Assembly (NCBI GenBank): GCA_026874595.1
Contig: CM049308.1
Coordinates: forward strand, 78,290,124 to 78,354,123
Direction of reading: 5' to 3'
From: Sipunculus nudus
Taxonomy: Eukaryota; Annelida; Sipuncula; Golfingiida; Sipunculidae
DNA length: 64,000 nucleotides
Shown: positions 24,283 to 60,150 of the stretch, piece after piece
How positions within the stretch are numbered: position 1 is the stretch's first letter
Layout: every line of letters starts with the position of its first letter
Made by a program: the position numbers and the translations under genes
Notes under the pieces: generated by a model
Told to the model about the DNA's origin: nothing
The model's input: the letters and a program-made list of their open reading frames with translations, nothing else
Databases searched by the model: none

Positions 24283-24772
24283 CTTTAATTTTTTTGGCCT
24301 TACACTTGTTTTTTTTAACTCACAAAAGTGAGGTATGCCTGACATAACAGAACATGAAAACATCAGGCCAAACAAAAAATTGTTTTGTTCTATGGAATTT
24401 TTGAGCAGAAAAAAATGGTGCGAGCAGGTGATTTTTTTTCTGCTTTTTTTTAATTACCAAACAAGACAAATTACCGGTGTGTGGAATTTTGCCAGCTTGC
24501 CACCAAAATACAAATTTTGCTGCAATACTGAAATGGTGTAAATGATCAACATAACATTTAGTCTTATTTTCCATACTTTAAACATTAAGAATGCTTGTAG
24601 GGAATTTCTATTATAGAACAACTTAGCAACATTACCGAAAGTTTGGTTTTCATTTGCAAAATAAGTTAACAAAAAAAATGGGGGTGGGAGCAATCAGTAG
24701 AGTAAATAGATCATATAGCCTTACTGTGTCCATAAAAGCAAGTGCGTGGGACATTTTGTGGCTGAGTAAACC

Positions 24773-25730
24773 TACATTGCAATAATGGATGTTAGCTGGT
24801 ATAAACATAAACCAGGTCAGCTACAATACCACATACTCTGTTTTACCAGGCTTAAAAAAATGGAGGACTCTGAAAGCAAAATTACCATAAATACAAATGT
24901 TCATGTCATGCGTCCCTCTAAGTCCCAGCCAAAGGGCCAGTGACACTCATATTGAGTTTATAAAATTCCATAGAATGTGCAGTATACAGGTCATATTTCA
25001 ATTAAATTTTTTTCATTAAAATATTCAGTTACATAAATTAATAACAAAGAAACTGAAAGGAGGGTAGGACATTATAATCATGGTATGGGATTTCATGTTT
25101 TCAGCAGTGTTAATTTTCTGTGTCATTACAGGTTTTTTTTTTAACATTGAGGGATAATTAGTTCTGACATCAGCCATAGAAAAGCTTGTATTAAACATGT
25201 TGGACTTCTTTGGCATGAAGACTGAAGCAATTTCAGTTGGCTTTTTTTTGTGAACTATACTATTAATTTAAGTTAGTGTAGACTTAGTTGTCAGAGTATG
25301 AAATCCGGAAATGATATTCTCTTTGCTCCAAATGTGTCTGATACTTGTTGACTGTGTGGTATATGGTGCTACATGCATAATACATAACATTATGTCCAAT
25401 CTGGGCTCTAGAAGTATGTTTTCACAGGAAGTTTGGAACTACAATTTAAGATAAGAAAACCCAGGTGATATATCGCATACAAATTGTATATTATGCAAAA
25501 TCTTGATTCGTGATCGTGTGTAGTCAAGTGTTGCACAATGGAAACGGAATATAAATAAATATTCACTGTTAAAAAAAGTCTGACATTATTTTACAAGTAA
25601 TACAACACTGGACATGCTTAACAAATATTGTTTGTCACATTGACATTTTGAGGCTGGTGCCTACATTACAATAATGGGTGTTGCTTGTATCAACATTAAA
25701 CAGGTCAGCTACAATACCAGGTACCGTATT
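24773..25730 (+). repeat. Pair of 65-bp direct repeats
   Basis: TACATTGCAATAATGGATGTT ... CAGGTCAGCTACAATACCA at 24773-24835 recurs as TACATTACAATAATGGGTGTT ... at 25663-25725. The 0.5-kb duplicated block (25086-25631) lies between them. Confidence 0.7.
25086..25631 (+). repeat. 0.5-kb dispersed direct repeat, copy 1
   Basis: Matches 31629-32149 in direct orientation at roughly 90% by eye, e.g. GGATAATTAGTTCTGACATC and CAGGAAGTTTGGAACTACAA. No coding potential seen. Confidence 0.88.
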
Positions 25731-26100
25731 TATTCCAATTTGGCGATATCTCTTATTTCTCGACCCCAAAAAATATTTTGAAAGCATAATTTCTAAAATG
25801 ACTCTAATTTTGCGACTGCCGACGATGTTTTCTGTCGACGATGTTAAGGTGTAATGCCTTCATCTCTCACGGGCACCGCAGTTTGTATCTGACTAGATTC
25901 TTATTACACTGAGCATCCACATCAAACTTGTTTCCAATAAAATTTTTGAAGATACAAAGATGCGTTTCTCATAATATATTAACATGATAAAGCGTTCAAG
26001 TTGCAAATGGGTGTCCGTGACGAAGCAAACTCGTGTACCGTACCTGGTACGCACGTGTCTCGTGTGCGATTCACGTGGGATCTTTAGCAATAATATTTAC
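25731..26100. other. CpG-bearing sequence opening with a TACCGTATTT motif
   Basis: GTACCGTATTTATTCCAATTTGGCG resembles the end of the 6799-8303 element (TACCGTATTTCC) and may be one end of a relative. GTACCGTACCTGGTAC at 26035-26050 is palindromic. Not resolved further. Confidence 0.3.
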
Positions 26101-26538
26101 AAAATCTGTGGAAGCACGCGTGTTGGAACAATTGTGACACAGTGGGAACAGTCATCTTAGTTAAGTTTAAACGAACATGGTTAGTTTTTGGATGGGTGAC
26201 CGCGTATACAAAACAGGGCCCGATCGAGGGCATGCGAGCTAGGACCATTTCCGGTCGTATATGTTTTAACGCGCCTTCACTTTCCGATATTTATTACGTA
26301 TTATGCAAATAAAATTTATCTGATAATAGGCAGTTATTTTTTATAAAGTCTTCTTCCAACTTGGTGCAGCTGCTTGTCCCTTAAGTGTCTAATATTGTTA
26401 GAGAGCACTTCAGAGAGAACATCCCTCTACCAGCGATAAATAATCTATGATTCAAAGCAAAATATCAGATCATCTTAGCTGTAGGATAATTAATGGTCAC
26501 AAAACTAATCTTCAGCTCTCATATAGGCATTCATTAAT

Positions 26539-28010
26539 TGTATCCGCCAAAACAGAGTTTTGCGGATACTATGTTTTCAGCTGCACGCCGCCGCCGCCAC
26601 CGCCGCGGCCGCGTAGGTGTCCGGAGAACTACTCCGTAACTGCTGGGCAGAATTTTACGAAACCCGGGATTATGTTCGGGTCACATGTGAACTGCTGCGC
26701 CCCGATTTTGTTTTGACCTCTGACCTTTCCTCTGCGCTCTGCGTCCGTTTGTGCGTCTGTTTCCACACATAAACCCACATATCTCGGGAACCGTTTGACC
26801 GATCAGGAAATTTTTTTGCACAAATGTAGCCCTTGGAGAGCTTTATAACATACACAAAAAATGGTGGCGCCACCTGCAACCATGTTTGCACAGTGTCCAT
26901 CTGTTCGTCTGCCTTGGGTTAAAATCACTCATATCTCTGCAGTGACTAGACTAATTCACCTGAAATTCGGCATGCGTAAACATCCTGGATAGCTTTTCTG
27001 ATTTTATGACAGGTGGCGCCACCTACATTCACGGTTACGCTGCAGACATCCAAGCTCATATCTCGGGAACCGTTTGACCGATCAGGAAATTTTTTTTTGC
27101 ACAAATGTAGCCCTTGGAGAGCTTTATAACATACACAAAAAATGGTGGCGCCACCTGCAACCATGTTTGCACAGTGTCCATCTATTCGTCTGCCTTGGGT
27201 TAAAATCACTCATATCTCTGCAGTGACTTGACTAATTCACCTGAAATTTGGCATGTGTATACATCCTGGATAGCTTTTCTGATTTTATGACAGGTGGCGC
27301 CACCTACATTCACGTTTACGCTGCAGACATCCAAGCTCATATCTCAGGAACCGTTTGACCGATTGGGCCAAAATTTTGCATGTGTATAGGTCTCGCATAG
27401 CTCTTCATCATACGCAAAACTGGTGGTGCCACCTGCACCCATTTTTGCACAGCTCCTGTCTGTTTGTCTGCCATGGGATAAAATCACTCATATCTCGGCA
27501 GTGGTTTGACATATCTGCCTAAAATTTTGCAGGTTTATACATCCCTGACAGCTCTCTTGATTTTATGACAGGAGGCGCCACCTGCATTCTAGTTTATGCA
27601 GCAGACATCAAAGCTCATATCTTGGGAACTGTTTGACTGATTGGGCCAAAGTTTTGTATGTGTATAGTTCTCACATAGCTCTTTATCATACGCAAAACTG
27701 GTGGCGTCACCTGCAACCATTTTTGCTCAGCGTCCATCTGTTTGTCTGCCACGGGCTAAAATCATTCATATACATGTAGTGGTTTGACTTATCTGCCTTA
27801 AATTTTGCATATGTATACAACTTGGATGGCTTTCTGGATTTTGTGGTGGGGGGGGGGGGGGGGCAACCTACATACACAATTTGGCTGCAGACATCCATGC
27901 TAATATGCAACACTCTATTTCCCCTTGCCACTCAATCCATGCCACACTTCACCCGTTCCACTCTGATTTAGGCGGATACACGTAGTCGCTTGTCGACTAC
28001 CCGTATTCTA
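26539..28010 (+). mobile_element. Helentron-like non-autonomous element, long copy
   Basis: The left end GTATCCGCCAAAAC folds with GTTTTGCGGATAC. Internal tandem units of about 300 bases repeat ATATCTCGGGAACCGTTTGACC and TGGTGGCGCCACCTGCAACC. The right end has GGCGGATAC (inverse of the left end), hairpin GTAGTCG-CTTGT-CGACTAC, and CCCGTATTCTA. Subterminal inverted repeats, tandem core and 3' hairpin match Helentron-associated (HINE/pearl-type) elements. No Rep/helicase is present. Confidence 0.75.
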
Positions 28011-31000
28011 TTTTATATCTGACTTACCAACAAACAGTCAAATCATTTTTAGATGTGACAATATTTGTGTTCAATTAAGCAGTCTACATTTTAAGCTTAT
28101 TTTGGTGAATTACAAAGTGTTTAAGAAAATAAAAATATATAGTTTGGCGATTTGTCAGGGCTAAGTTACTTAGTCATTATGATGTACTCGTTAATTTTAT
28201 CATTTCTGGGCCATCCATCATCGTTTGAGTTTATCAGGATATTAATGTGCACAAGAAAAGGATGTTATCATCAGTGTTTTAACTATTTCAACATCATATC
28301 ACTGCATCAACATATTGGTCACACAATGACTCATACATCTGTGTAATGTAGAAGTATTGGTAAGGACTGATGCTTTTTGAGATAATTATGTCATGTTGAT
28401 CAGTTAGAAGATAACTGAAATGGTAAGTCAAAAAGATGACGCATTTTAAAGCAAATTGATCAGGGATTCACTATTGGTAGTTAAAGGGACATGTTCACAT
28501 TCTGGAGGTATTAAATATACATGAAGTATAGTGCCTTTTCCTTAAAATAATATGATATCTCCCAGTATTTCATTCTGATACTATTTGCATTCTAATGTAC
28601 ACAAGTGATAAAAAACTTGCTGCAGGCAAAACCAGTGTCCAAAACATAAACATAGCACCCATGCCACCTGTTAGCCAGACCATACAACTTCACAAATGAA
28701 GATTCAAACTTCCAACCAGTGTTTCTTATGTTTCTTCTTTCATGTTACTTCTTGTTTGGGGGTTTTTGCACCTGCATGGGTAGGACCAATGGTCAGGCAG
28801 TATTATCGTGGTAAACAGACACATGTGGACTATATTTACTCACACCCAGAACCATAACAACATAGTAACCAGGTGAATTGTAGAAAGTAAGTCATTTTGC
28901 AGGGGTGGTTTTGCTCGGAAACTGTTGTAGTGAGCCAAAATGATTTAATAGTGTGAAAAATACATTGTTGTAAATGTTTGTGTACCTTCAAGTAGTAAAA
29001 GAACTGGTAGACTTGCCAAGACTCATATGTCAGCCTGCATGTGTGAATGATTTGGTAATTGAATGGTTTCTAAAATAAATAAAAATGACAAAAAATGGTC
29101 ACCTGGATTGATAGAATTAATATATTTTGACATGCTTGTTGGACATCTATTATTGAGAACACAAACAATTAAATGTAACCAAAACAGAACAAAGGAAGTA
29201 TGTTGCAATGTGCCCATGTTACAACATAAAAATAATTGAAATATTCAGGTTGAGTGGTGTTTTGATCTGGATGTATCATGATACGTTATCAGTTCATCAT
29301 AATAGATGTGCTCCTGAAGTAAAATAGATTCTCATATGGTTGGTCCGGTGGGAAGATTTGTGCTCATCAGAGAAGTATTCTTGTTTTTTTAATCCCATTA
29401 CAGGCACTTTTAACATATTTCATTATGTCAGATTTATTAATTAGTTTGATAAATAAAAATGTTAGGTTTGAAAAAATATGAAACAAAAGCCTAGTTGTAA
29501 TATTAAATTAGAGAATTTAAACTGAAAAATTTTAAATCATCCATATAAAAAAACCTGTATCATCCATATATTCTTAGTACAATTGCTATTCCTGTTTCAC
29601 TCATGCCACATAATATGCAGTCACACCTCAGCCAGTGGTGGATAAATATTTTATTATAAGCCCTGGGGAAGTTGATGCCCAGTAATTGGCCTCACAGGGC
29701 ATTCAGTCCAGGAAGTGGCTTGCTCATTACTGCTTGGTGACACATCAAACTTCAAAAGACAGGACCCAGGCCAGACTGACAGATGCTGTGAAGGTCCTGT
29801 TAATATTAACCAAGCAGGGGTACAATTTGCCTCACCATGCACACACCAAGGTGTGATACCAAGATCTGATGCTATCAGTCCATGGTGATGCCTGCTTTAG
29901 ATAAGTTCAGGTAATTGATTTGGATACCTTCTGGTGACATTGTGTACTTGACTATTAGCAACTCTATGCTTTTTCAAGGAGGTTACATGGTATTTGTCTT
30001 TGGTATTTCAGTCTAAGGTTAGTTATGCTTTGATTATGGTTTGTTTAAAAAATATTCTTAAACACATAACACTGTTTAAATTGTTTTGCGGTTGAGGTGA
30101 GGTTTTAACCATTGTTGGTCTGTTGTTTTGTTGGTACACAAAATTAATCAAAATATTTTTTTAATACATTTTCTATTAAATTTGAACTTATTGGGTATTT
30201 TTAAAATTAAGTCTGGAGTGTTATGTCAATATGTTATTGATATATGATGATTATACAAGGAGACCAGTTGGCTCAGACATGATTCTATGATTTTCAATGG
30301 ATCTGATCAGAATCATGATTATCAATGGCTTTGACAATAATTTATATGATTACTAATGATTCTGACAAGAATCAGTAAAAAAATATATGCAAAAGAATTG
30401 TCCTTGTATAAGTAAACATGATATTATGTTATTCTTAAACTGTTTTCTAAGAAAACAGTGGAACAAAAAAGAACCTGTACGAAGTTTTAAGCATTTTGAA
30501 TTTCATTAAGATTTACTTCTTTTATTTCTTTTTAATAGGACTACATTGTAACCAGGCTATTTATTAAGTTTAACAGACTCATTTGGTTCATTATATCTTA
30601 CTCATTATCAGCATAATTACTTTTCCCTCTAATTCCCTCTGATTTCATTGATAATCAGTTCAAAATCTTGGACAATTATCAGTATTAACATAGTGATAGT
30701 CTCATAGTCAGTACTGAAGGTACTCTTTGCACAGGGCCAGGGATTGCCACCAAGATCTGTTTTAAGATATAAGAAGGAATCTGTGTAGATCTTATTCTTT
30801 GAGATTTCACCAATTTAGCATTTAGACCTAGACTGGGAGCAACCTATACACCTTCAGCTCTGAAGTCAAAAGCATATCCACTCAGCTGCCCCTCAGAAAA
30901 ACAAATTCACTGTTTTGACAGTTAGGAATACAAATTGCAATGCAGGGCCTTTACTTCAGGCTGTCATGTGCTTGTTACTGCATGCTGACACATCTAACAT

Positions 31001-31628
31001 CAATAGCTGCAGCCACGGGACATTCACACAGATTAAAAAAAAATCATGTTTATATGCAGTTGAAGTTCCCTTGGTGCAAAATCATCCATACTGAGCACAC
31101 ATTAAAGTGTACATACATCAGGATCAGTCTTCTGTTTGATGACTGATTATCCACCTTTCATCACCGGTCACAATACCTTCCTTCTGTAAATCTGTTTCAT
31201 TCAACCACTGTTTCCACAAGGAGCATTTAATGTAGAAAACCACCAGGTGCTAGTGCGGGGCCAAGATTCTTCAACTGTTAGTTTCAGTTAATGAAAATTA
31301 GGTATTCTGGGATAGTAGCAAAGTGTGAGCACTTGGCACATTGCCAGTTACACCACTGCTCCCATGGTGACAGTCTACTGAAAATGCTTCCTATGCAAGC
31401 AAAGGTTTAATGGAATGCATTAGCAGAAGGGAGGCAATAAGACCATTATGTATGGAGTGTAAGTAGGTGGCTGCTTTGGGTGTCTTCAGGTAATTGCTGC
31501 AGATATCTCTGTTTCTCAGAATTGTTGTATTTGTTGCAGTTTGAGATTAATAATATTATTTCAGAAGTTATCAATTCATACAGTTTTAGTTGAGCATTAT
31601 GTCACACAGTTGCTCATAACAAGTAAGC
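28011..31628. other. 3.6 kb without recognised gene or repeat
   Basis: AT-rich, CpG-poor. Short ORFs (up to 68 codons) have no motif. If HHIPL starts near 20.5 kb, this is part of its first intron. Confidence 0.4.
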
Positions 31629-32149
31629 TTGGGATTTCATGTTCATTTTCTGTGGAATTACAGGTTTTTTGGAACATTGAAGGATAATTAGTTCTGACAT
31701 CAGTCATAGAAAAACTTGTAATAAACATGTTGGACTTCTTTGGCATGAAGAATGAAGCAATTTCAGTTGGCTTTTTTCTGTAAACTATTCTATTTATTTT
31801 AGTTAGTGTAGTTGTCAGAGTATGAAATCAGGACATGTTATTCTCTTTGCTCCAAATGTGTCTGATACTTGTTGACTGTGTGGTATACGGTGCTACATGC
31901 ATAATACATAATCATTATGCCCAATCTTGGCTCTGGAAGTATGTTTTCTCAGGAAGTTTGGAACTACAATTTAAGATAAGAAAACCCAGGCAATATATTG
32001 CATACAAATCGTATATCATGTTAAATCATGAATGGTGTGTAGTCAAGTGTTGCAAAATGGAAACTGATATTTAAATAAATATTCACTGTTTACAAAGTTG
32101 AATATAAGTTACAAGAAATACAACACCGTACAGGCATGACAAATATTGC
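31629..32149 (+). repeat. 0.5-kb dispersed direct repeat, copy 2
   Basis: Partner of 25086-25631. An ORF of 79 codons here is not preserved as coding in the other copy. Confidence 0.88.
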
Positions 32150-32335
32150 TTGCCTTCAGATGGTGCATATATGGAATTTGCAAAGGCTTTATAGGTGATT
32201 TTTGCAAGCCCTGCATGGTATGAGGTATGCGCTGTATGGTTAAACCTGATCAGAGGATACACCTATATATTTGTATAGAAACTTGAGGTGAGTTGGACAG
32301 TTGGCTATGGCATAAGTGGCTAAACCGTGGGGACC

Positions 32336-32359
32336 GGGGGGGGGGGGGGGGGGGGGCAA
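32336..32359. repeat. G-run
   Basis: A run of about 20 guanines followed by a short C-rich stretch; may be of uncertain length in the assembly. Confidence 0.8.
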
Positions 32360-32500
32360 TGACATGTTTGGGGAGGCTGAGCCCCCCCAAATGTTATGAT
32401 GGAAAAACATAAGCATAAGGAGTATCAGTGTTCCTCAATGTACAATTAGTATATTCTCCTGTACAGGACTGATATAGACTACCCCCTCCCAATATCTACC

Positions 32501-32502
<2 letters not shown>

Positions 32503-32537
<35 letters not shown>

Positions 32538-32645
32538 CATATAGATGGAAACGGAAAACACAGAAAAGTTGGTTCACTGATGGTGGGAATCTAACCTACT
32601 ATCTTCCGATTGCCATGAGGTCACTGCACTGGTACCTATATAAGT
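32503..32645 (-). mobile_element. tRNA-derived SINE, minus-strand copy
   Basis: Minus strand carries a B-box-like GGTTAGATTCC (32586-32596) followed by CACCATCAGTGAACC, a shared tail (ACTTTTCTGTG...TTTCCATCTATATG) and an (AT)n end at 32503-32533. The A box is weak. It faces the plus-strand copy at 32675. Confidence 0.6.
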
Positions 32646-32674
32646 GTGCAAATACACAGAGGGGAAGGAAATCT

Positions 32675-32807
32675 GGGGTAGCCAAGTGGTTATGGCACTA
32701 AACCAGAAATCAGAATATTGTGGGTTTGATTCCCACCTTCAGTGAACCGACTTTTCCATGTATACCATTTCCATCTGTATACAATGAACCACATGGCTAT
32801 TCATAAA

Positions 32808-32865
<58 letters not shown>

Positions 32866-32875
32866 ATATATATAT
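32675..32875 (+). mobile_element. tRNA-derived SINE, plus-strand copy
   Basis: A box TAGCCAAGTGG (32679-32689) and B box GGTTTGATTCC (32723-32733) at tRNA-like spacing, then AGTGAACCGACTTTTCC, TTTCCATCTGTATA and an (AT)n tail at about 32813-32873. B-box C-to-T change suggests it is no longer active. No tRNA fold was verified. Confidence 0.7.
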
Positions 32876-33485
32876 TTGTTTGTCTACTTTTAGGCTCCCC
32901 CAATGAATATTTATGTTTGTCTACTTTTAGGCTTCCCCAATGAATATTTAGCTTCACTGCAAATGTATGGTGTAAGTATTGCCTTGTTAGCTTGGATTGA
33001 TTGTTCATTTGTAAATACCTTTGATGTTGCCTGTCATTGATACAATGGGTGCGATCATTCTGAACATGAGTCTAAGGATTACCCTCAAGTTCACAGAATA
33101 AGGCTGGAGTCAGCACAAACCAACTCCCTTTATTTTTAGGATTCACCAAGGGTTCTGACATCACTGACAATATGGCTGTTCCGAGACGTATGTGTTGGAA
33201 ATACAAAAGAATGTATGTGAACCCTCGTTAGGATTCTGTGGCTATGCTCCAGGAAAGAATAAGGTTAAAAACAACAGATATAAATAAACATCAAGAATGT
33301 GATGATTTCTGTTAATGTCACATTTTGTATGCTGCCATTTTGACACTTGTTTCCGATTCTCCTGTTCGTTTTATACAAGCACTGCATCTGTCTGGCGAGT
33401 ACACAACCTGACACTGGAGTTTTCTTATCAAACACACCCTAAATGATCCTATGTCTGATCATATACCCTTTGTGTCCTTCTAGTA

Positions 33486-33662
33486 CAGTGAAGCTGCAAA
33501 ATTACGACCTCCAACAGGACTTTGATAAAGTGATTACCTTTTTGAGGTGGTGACCTAAGCAAGGTTTGATGTAAAGAGCAAAAAAGATTTGGGACAGTGA
33601 CAGATAGTTGTTATTTTCTGGTTGTTGCCAAACTAAGGTGGTTGTAAGGTAAGGTTTAACTG
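33486..33662. mobile_element. TA-flanked MITE, CAGTGAAGC end
   Basis: TA-CAGTGAAGCTGCAAAATTACGACC ... GGTTGTAAGGTAAGGTTTAACTG-TA. One of five small elements here with CAGTG(A/G)AACC-type ends and TA flanks, as in Tc1/mariner/pogo-type MITEs. Confidence 0.55.
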
Positions 33663-34187
33663 TATTTGCAGTATAACCATTGTACAGAGGCAGACCACAT
33701 CATTTATAGCCATTACTACCTAGTATTAATGCCAGCATTTGCAATCAGCTGTGCACAGGACAGGAAAGTTTTATACATAGGGGACTATAAGGGGTATGAC
33801 TACACCCACATCTAGATTTATAATACTTTGGTTCCTTGGTTTGTGAGCAACTTTATGCAAAACATTCTGAAAAGTGAACAGATTTTGATTGAATTTGTAG
33901 AGGTTTAGGATAACATCCAGGGAACTCCTTGATGTTTTTGAGGTTTTCTGAACCACCATGGTAGATTTTAGTTTCAAAGATTCTACCCCATTGCGACAAA
34001 CCACTGTTTCCTAATGTTAAGATTTTCACTGGTATCAGGAGAGAGCTTATTTATTTTGGCACAGGTGACCTGGGATTGGGTTGTTGAACCATGACTACTG
34101 TTCAGACACACACAGAATCCTGGTGGAGGTTTGTGGTCTCTGACTGCTTCTTGATTGTATATGACTATATGTCCTTTTCTCTCTTTC

Positions 34188-34199
34188 AGATAAATCAGG
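34188..34199 (+). promoter_or_regulatory. Splice acceptor and last 10 nt of HHIPL 5'UTR
   Basis: A strong polypyrimidine tract (TCCTTTTCTCTCTTTCAG) ends at 34189, then ATAAATCAGG and the tandem ATG. This looks like a 3' splice site, so the transcript probably begins in an upstream non-coding exon and no promoter need lie just before 34200. Confidence 0.65.
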
Positions 34200-57279
<23,080 letters not shown>

Positions 57280-57344
57280 CACCAGGTGGCGTAACCATCA
57301 GGGAAGAACCACTCATCTCAGGTGCTGCCATGGTTACCAGGATT

Positions 57345-57655
57345 ATCAAAACAATACTCTGTGTCACTCAGTATGCTGACCATGATCAACAAAACAATAT
57401 AATGTATTACTCAGTATGTTGACCATGATCAACAAAGCAGTACTCTGTATTACTCACTATGCTGACCATGATCAACAAATCAATACTCTGTATTACTCAG
57501 TATGCTGACCATGATCAACAAAACAATACAATGTATTACTCAGTATGCTGACCATGATCAACAAAGCAGTACTCTCTATCACTCAGTATGCTGGCCAGGA
57601 TCAATAAAACAGTCCACTCTGTTACTCAGTATGCCAACCAAGATCAACGAAACAT
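57345..57655 (+). repeat. 43-bp tandem repeat, about 6-7 units (HHIPL 3'UTR or flank)
   Basis: CAGTATGCTGACCATGATCAACAAAACAATACTCTGTATTACT repeats with period 43 (e.g. 57369, 57412). It starts about 65 bases after the stop codon, so it probably lies in the 3'UTR. Confidence 0.88.
57603..57608 (+). terminator. First AATAAA after the HHIPL stop
   Basis: The nearest canonical polyadenylation hexamer, inside the last tandem unit. Others occur at 61407 and 61941. Which is used cannot be told from sequence. Confidence 0.25.
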
Positions 57656-59520
57656 ATGTGGGATTAAATTTATGATCAATGCATAAGCATTTAGAATTTG
57701 GGATATTTAAGTAAAAATGGCAGTCTGCAAACGAAATACTCAGTGCTCAAATGATAATCGGGAGATGACAAAGGATACTTTATTTTGTAAAGGCTACGAT
57801 TTGCAGAATATAATAGTAACTACTCAGTTTATAAATAACAGATAGGAATAATGTTCTCGCAGAATACTCACTACTCGATGTATAAAAAAATGGGATAATT
57901 TACTCATATATTTTGTGATGACTAAGATGCTCAATTATTTGTATATATTTGACGAGGATCTATAGCCTAATATTTTTGCAGTTTTAATATAAGTATCAAA
58001 TGCAAAATGAGCACTTATTTATTGTGTAATGATATAGATCTGCTGAATATGATACTCATTAGCATAAGAAAGGATTACAATATTCCTACACTATGAGGCT
58101 TGTGTTATGTATCTTACAAAGAGTATGTAGTGGTGGAGCTAAATTATATTTTTACTTCATCTCCAGTTTGAGCAAGCCATATTAATAATTCGTTTTATGC
58201 TAATCATTCCCCTGCTTGTTGAGGACACACTATAGTTACCCTGTCAATATCACTGGATCTGGACCATACAGATGTACATAATATAGGCTTGTTAATTTAG
58301 GTCCAATACACAAGGGGCACAAGAAATGACACGGTTGAAATCATTCTTGATGTAATGGGACATTTGTCGTTCTTTTGTTATGATGGTTTCAGAGAAAAGT
58401 GTTTATATGTATATATTGGTTTAATTTTGCAAGTCTCATTAATCAACGATGACTCGTTTCTTGATTTTGCTTGTACATGGGAATGCCATGTCCAAAGTCA
58501 TCCAAAGTTTAAAACAAATTATTTGATTGTAATAGAAAGAATTAAGGAAAATCCATGAAAAAAATCAAACATTTTCATCTTTAGAAGTTGTGCTTCATAG
58601 AATGCTTCATGGAAGTGCCATGATATTATTCTTATGTTGCCCTCTGGTGAGCAAACTGTAAACTGATTTGTTAAACGAATGATAGAAGTTCTTCCAATAC
58701 CATTCGTAGAATTTTAAAGAGAAAAATCTTTTAGACATTTAGTCTTTTGGTAACATAAACTAAAGGTTCTGTTATAAGTGTTTATAGCAATACATACAGC
58801 TATAATATGTAATTGTTTTACTGAATTTTTGGTAGAAAAATCATAACGAATATGCTGCATAGAACTTTATTATTATTTTTTTATTATTATTTATGGCAAT
58901 ATCAGCTGATGTATATCATACATTATGCACAATATGCTGCAGTGAACTTTTTCAGTTAAACTGGAAAGGTTTGCATTTGATGTTCTGCATAAGTAATGGC
59001 ATAACTGATACTATGTATTTATATTTTGAAGACTTCTATCATGCATTTACTAAAATTGTAATGTAGATATTATCCCTTTACTGTTAATGGTACTTTGTTA
59101 AGCATTTCATAAATATTCTTTTTTTACAACAAACCAATTATTTGTATGTAAATATTTTTATATTAAATATAATTTAAAGGCTGCAAGGATAGACAGAAAA
59201 ATAGGGTTTTAAGTGTGTAACAATTTTGTGCGACAGACCTGTTATGTGATCATGCCTCCAGGAATTCAATGCTGTGCTAGTGGAAGGGCCAAGTTTGTGT
59301 GCATTCTGTGAGTAAGGCAATAGGCCTGACACTGGTAGCAAAAGTGGCCACTGTCATGGTCTGTCAGACAGGACAATTTTGGTAGTATATAGATAGATAA
59401 ATAGATTGTACATTTTTGTAAACTGCAGTAAACTCAGAATCAAGTACACTTGTATATTCTTACTCCATGACCAACACAGTGCCAAGATTTTCCAGAAGAA
59501 AATAATTAGGTATATATGTT
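57656..59520. other. 3' flank or long 3'UTR, nothing recognised
   Basis: AT-rich, CpG-poor, with no homology or motif seen. Confidence 0.4.
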
Positions 59521-59539
59521 CAATTAAAACATGATTTTG

Positions 59540-59960
59540 AAGATGTTCACTGTGATTGGTGTATTGTTTATCAGATTTACTATGAAATACTTTGTAAGGG
59601 TAAGATTCACCTTTATATATTCAGTGCCTGTATGTAACATGTAATGTGATTGGTACAGTGTCTGTAACATGTAATGTGATTGGTACAGTGTCTGTAACAT
59701 GTAATGTGATTGGTACATTGTATGTAACGTGTAATGTGATTGGTACAGTGTCTGAAACATTTACTGTGATTTGTGCAGTCTATATTATTCACCGTGATTG
59801 GTGCTTTGTCTGTATTATATTTACTGTGATTGGTGCAGTGTCTGTATTTTACTGAGACTGGTTCAGGGTCTTACGTTTAATGAGTTTGGTTCAGTGCCTA
59901 TAATAATAACTGTGATTGGCATAGTGTTTGTAACCTTTAATTATTTTGGTGCAGTTTATA
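59540..59960 (+). repeat. 30-bp tandem repeat
   Basis: GTAATGTGATTGGTACAGTGTCTGTAACAT repeats about four times cleanly (59640-59750) and decays on both sides. Because 30 is a multiple of three, it opens spurious ORFs on both strands. Confidence 0.85.
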
Positions 59961-60150
59961 TTTCATTGGTAAAGTGTTTTAGTTACTTTTGCTTAGATTT
60001 TACTTTCACCGTAAGCAGGATCTACTCCGATTGCTTGGGTTATGTAAATTTATTCTTGATTTGTGTTGTTTGTGATGGACATTTTGCTTTCCATGATACA
60101 TCCATATTAGTAGCCACTGCTAGTTTATTGAAGAGGAGCAAAGTTACATA

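Noticed and set aside
26670..27209. Minus-strand ORFs of 76-87 codons resembling each other, also at 47107-47337 and 47328-47654
   Set aside because: They are translations of the Helentron-like tandem units and share sequence only because the repeats do. Frames are not preserved across units.
32675..32740. Functional tRNA gene
   Set aside because: A and B boxes are present but the B box is mutated, and the sequence is followed by a SINE-type body and AT tail.
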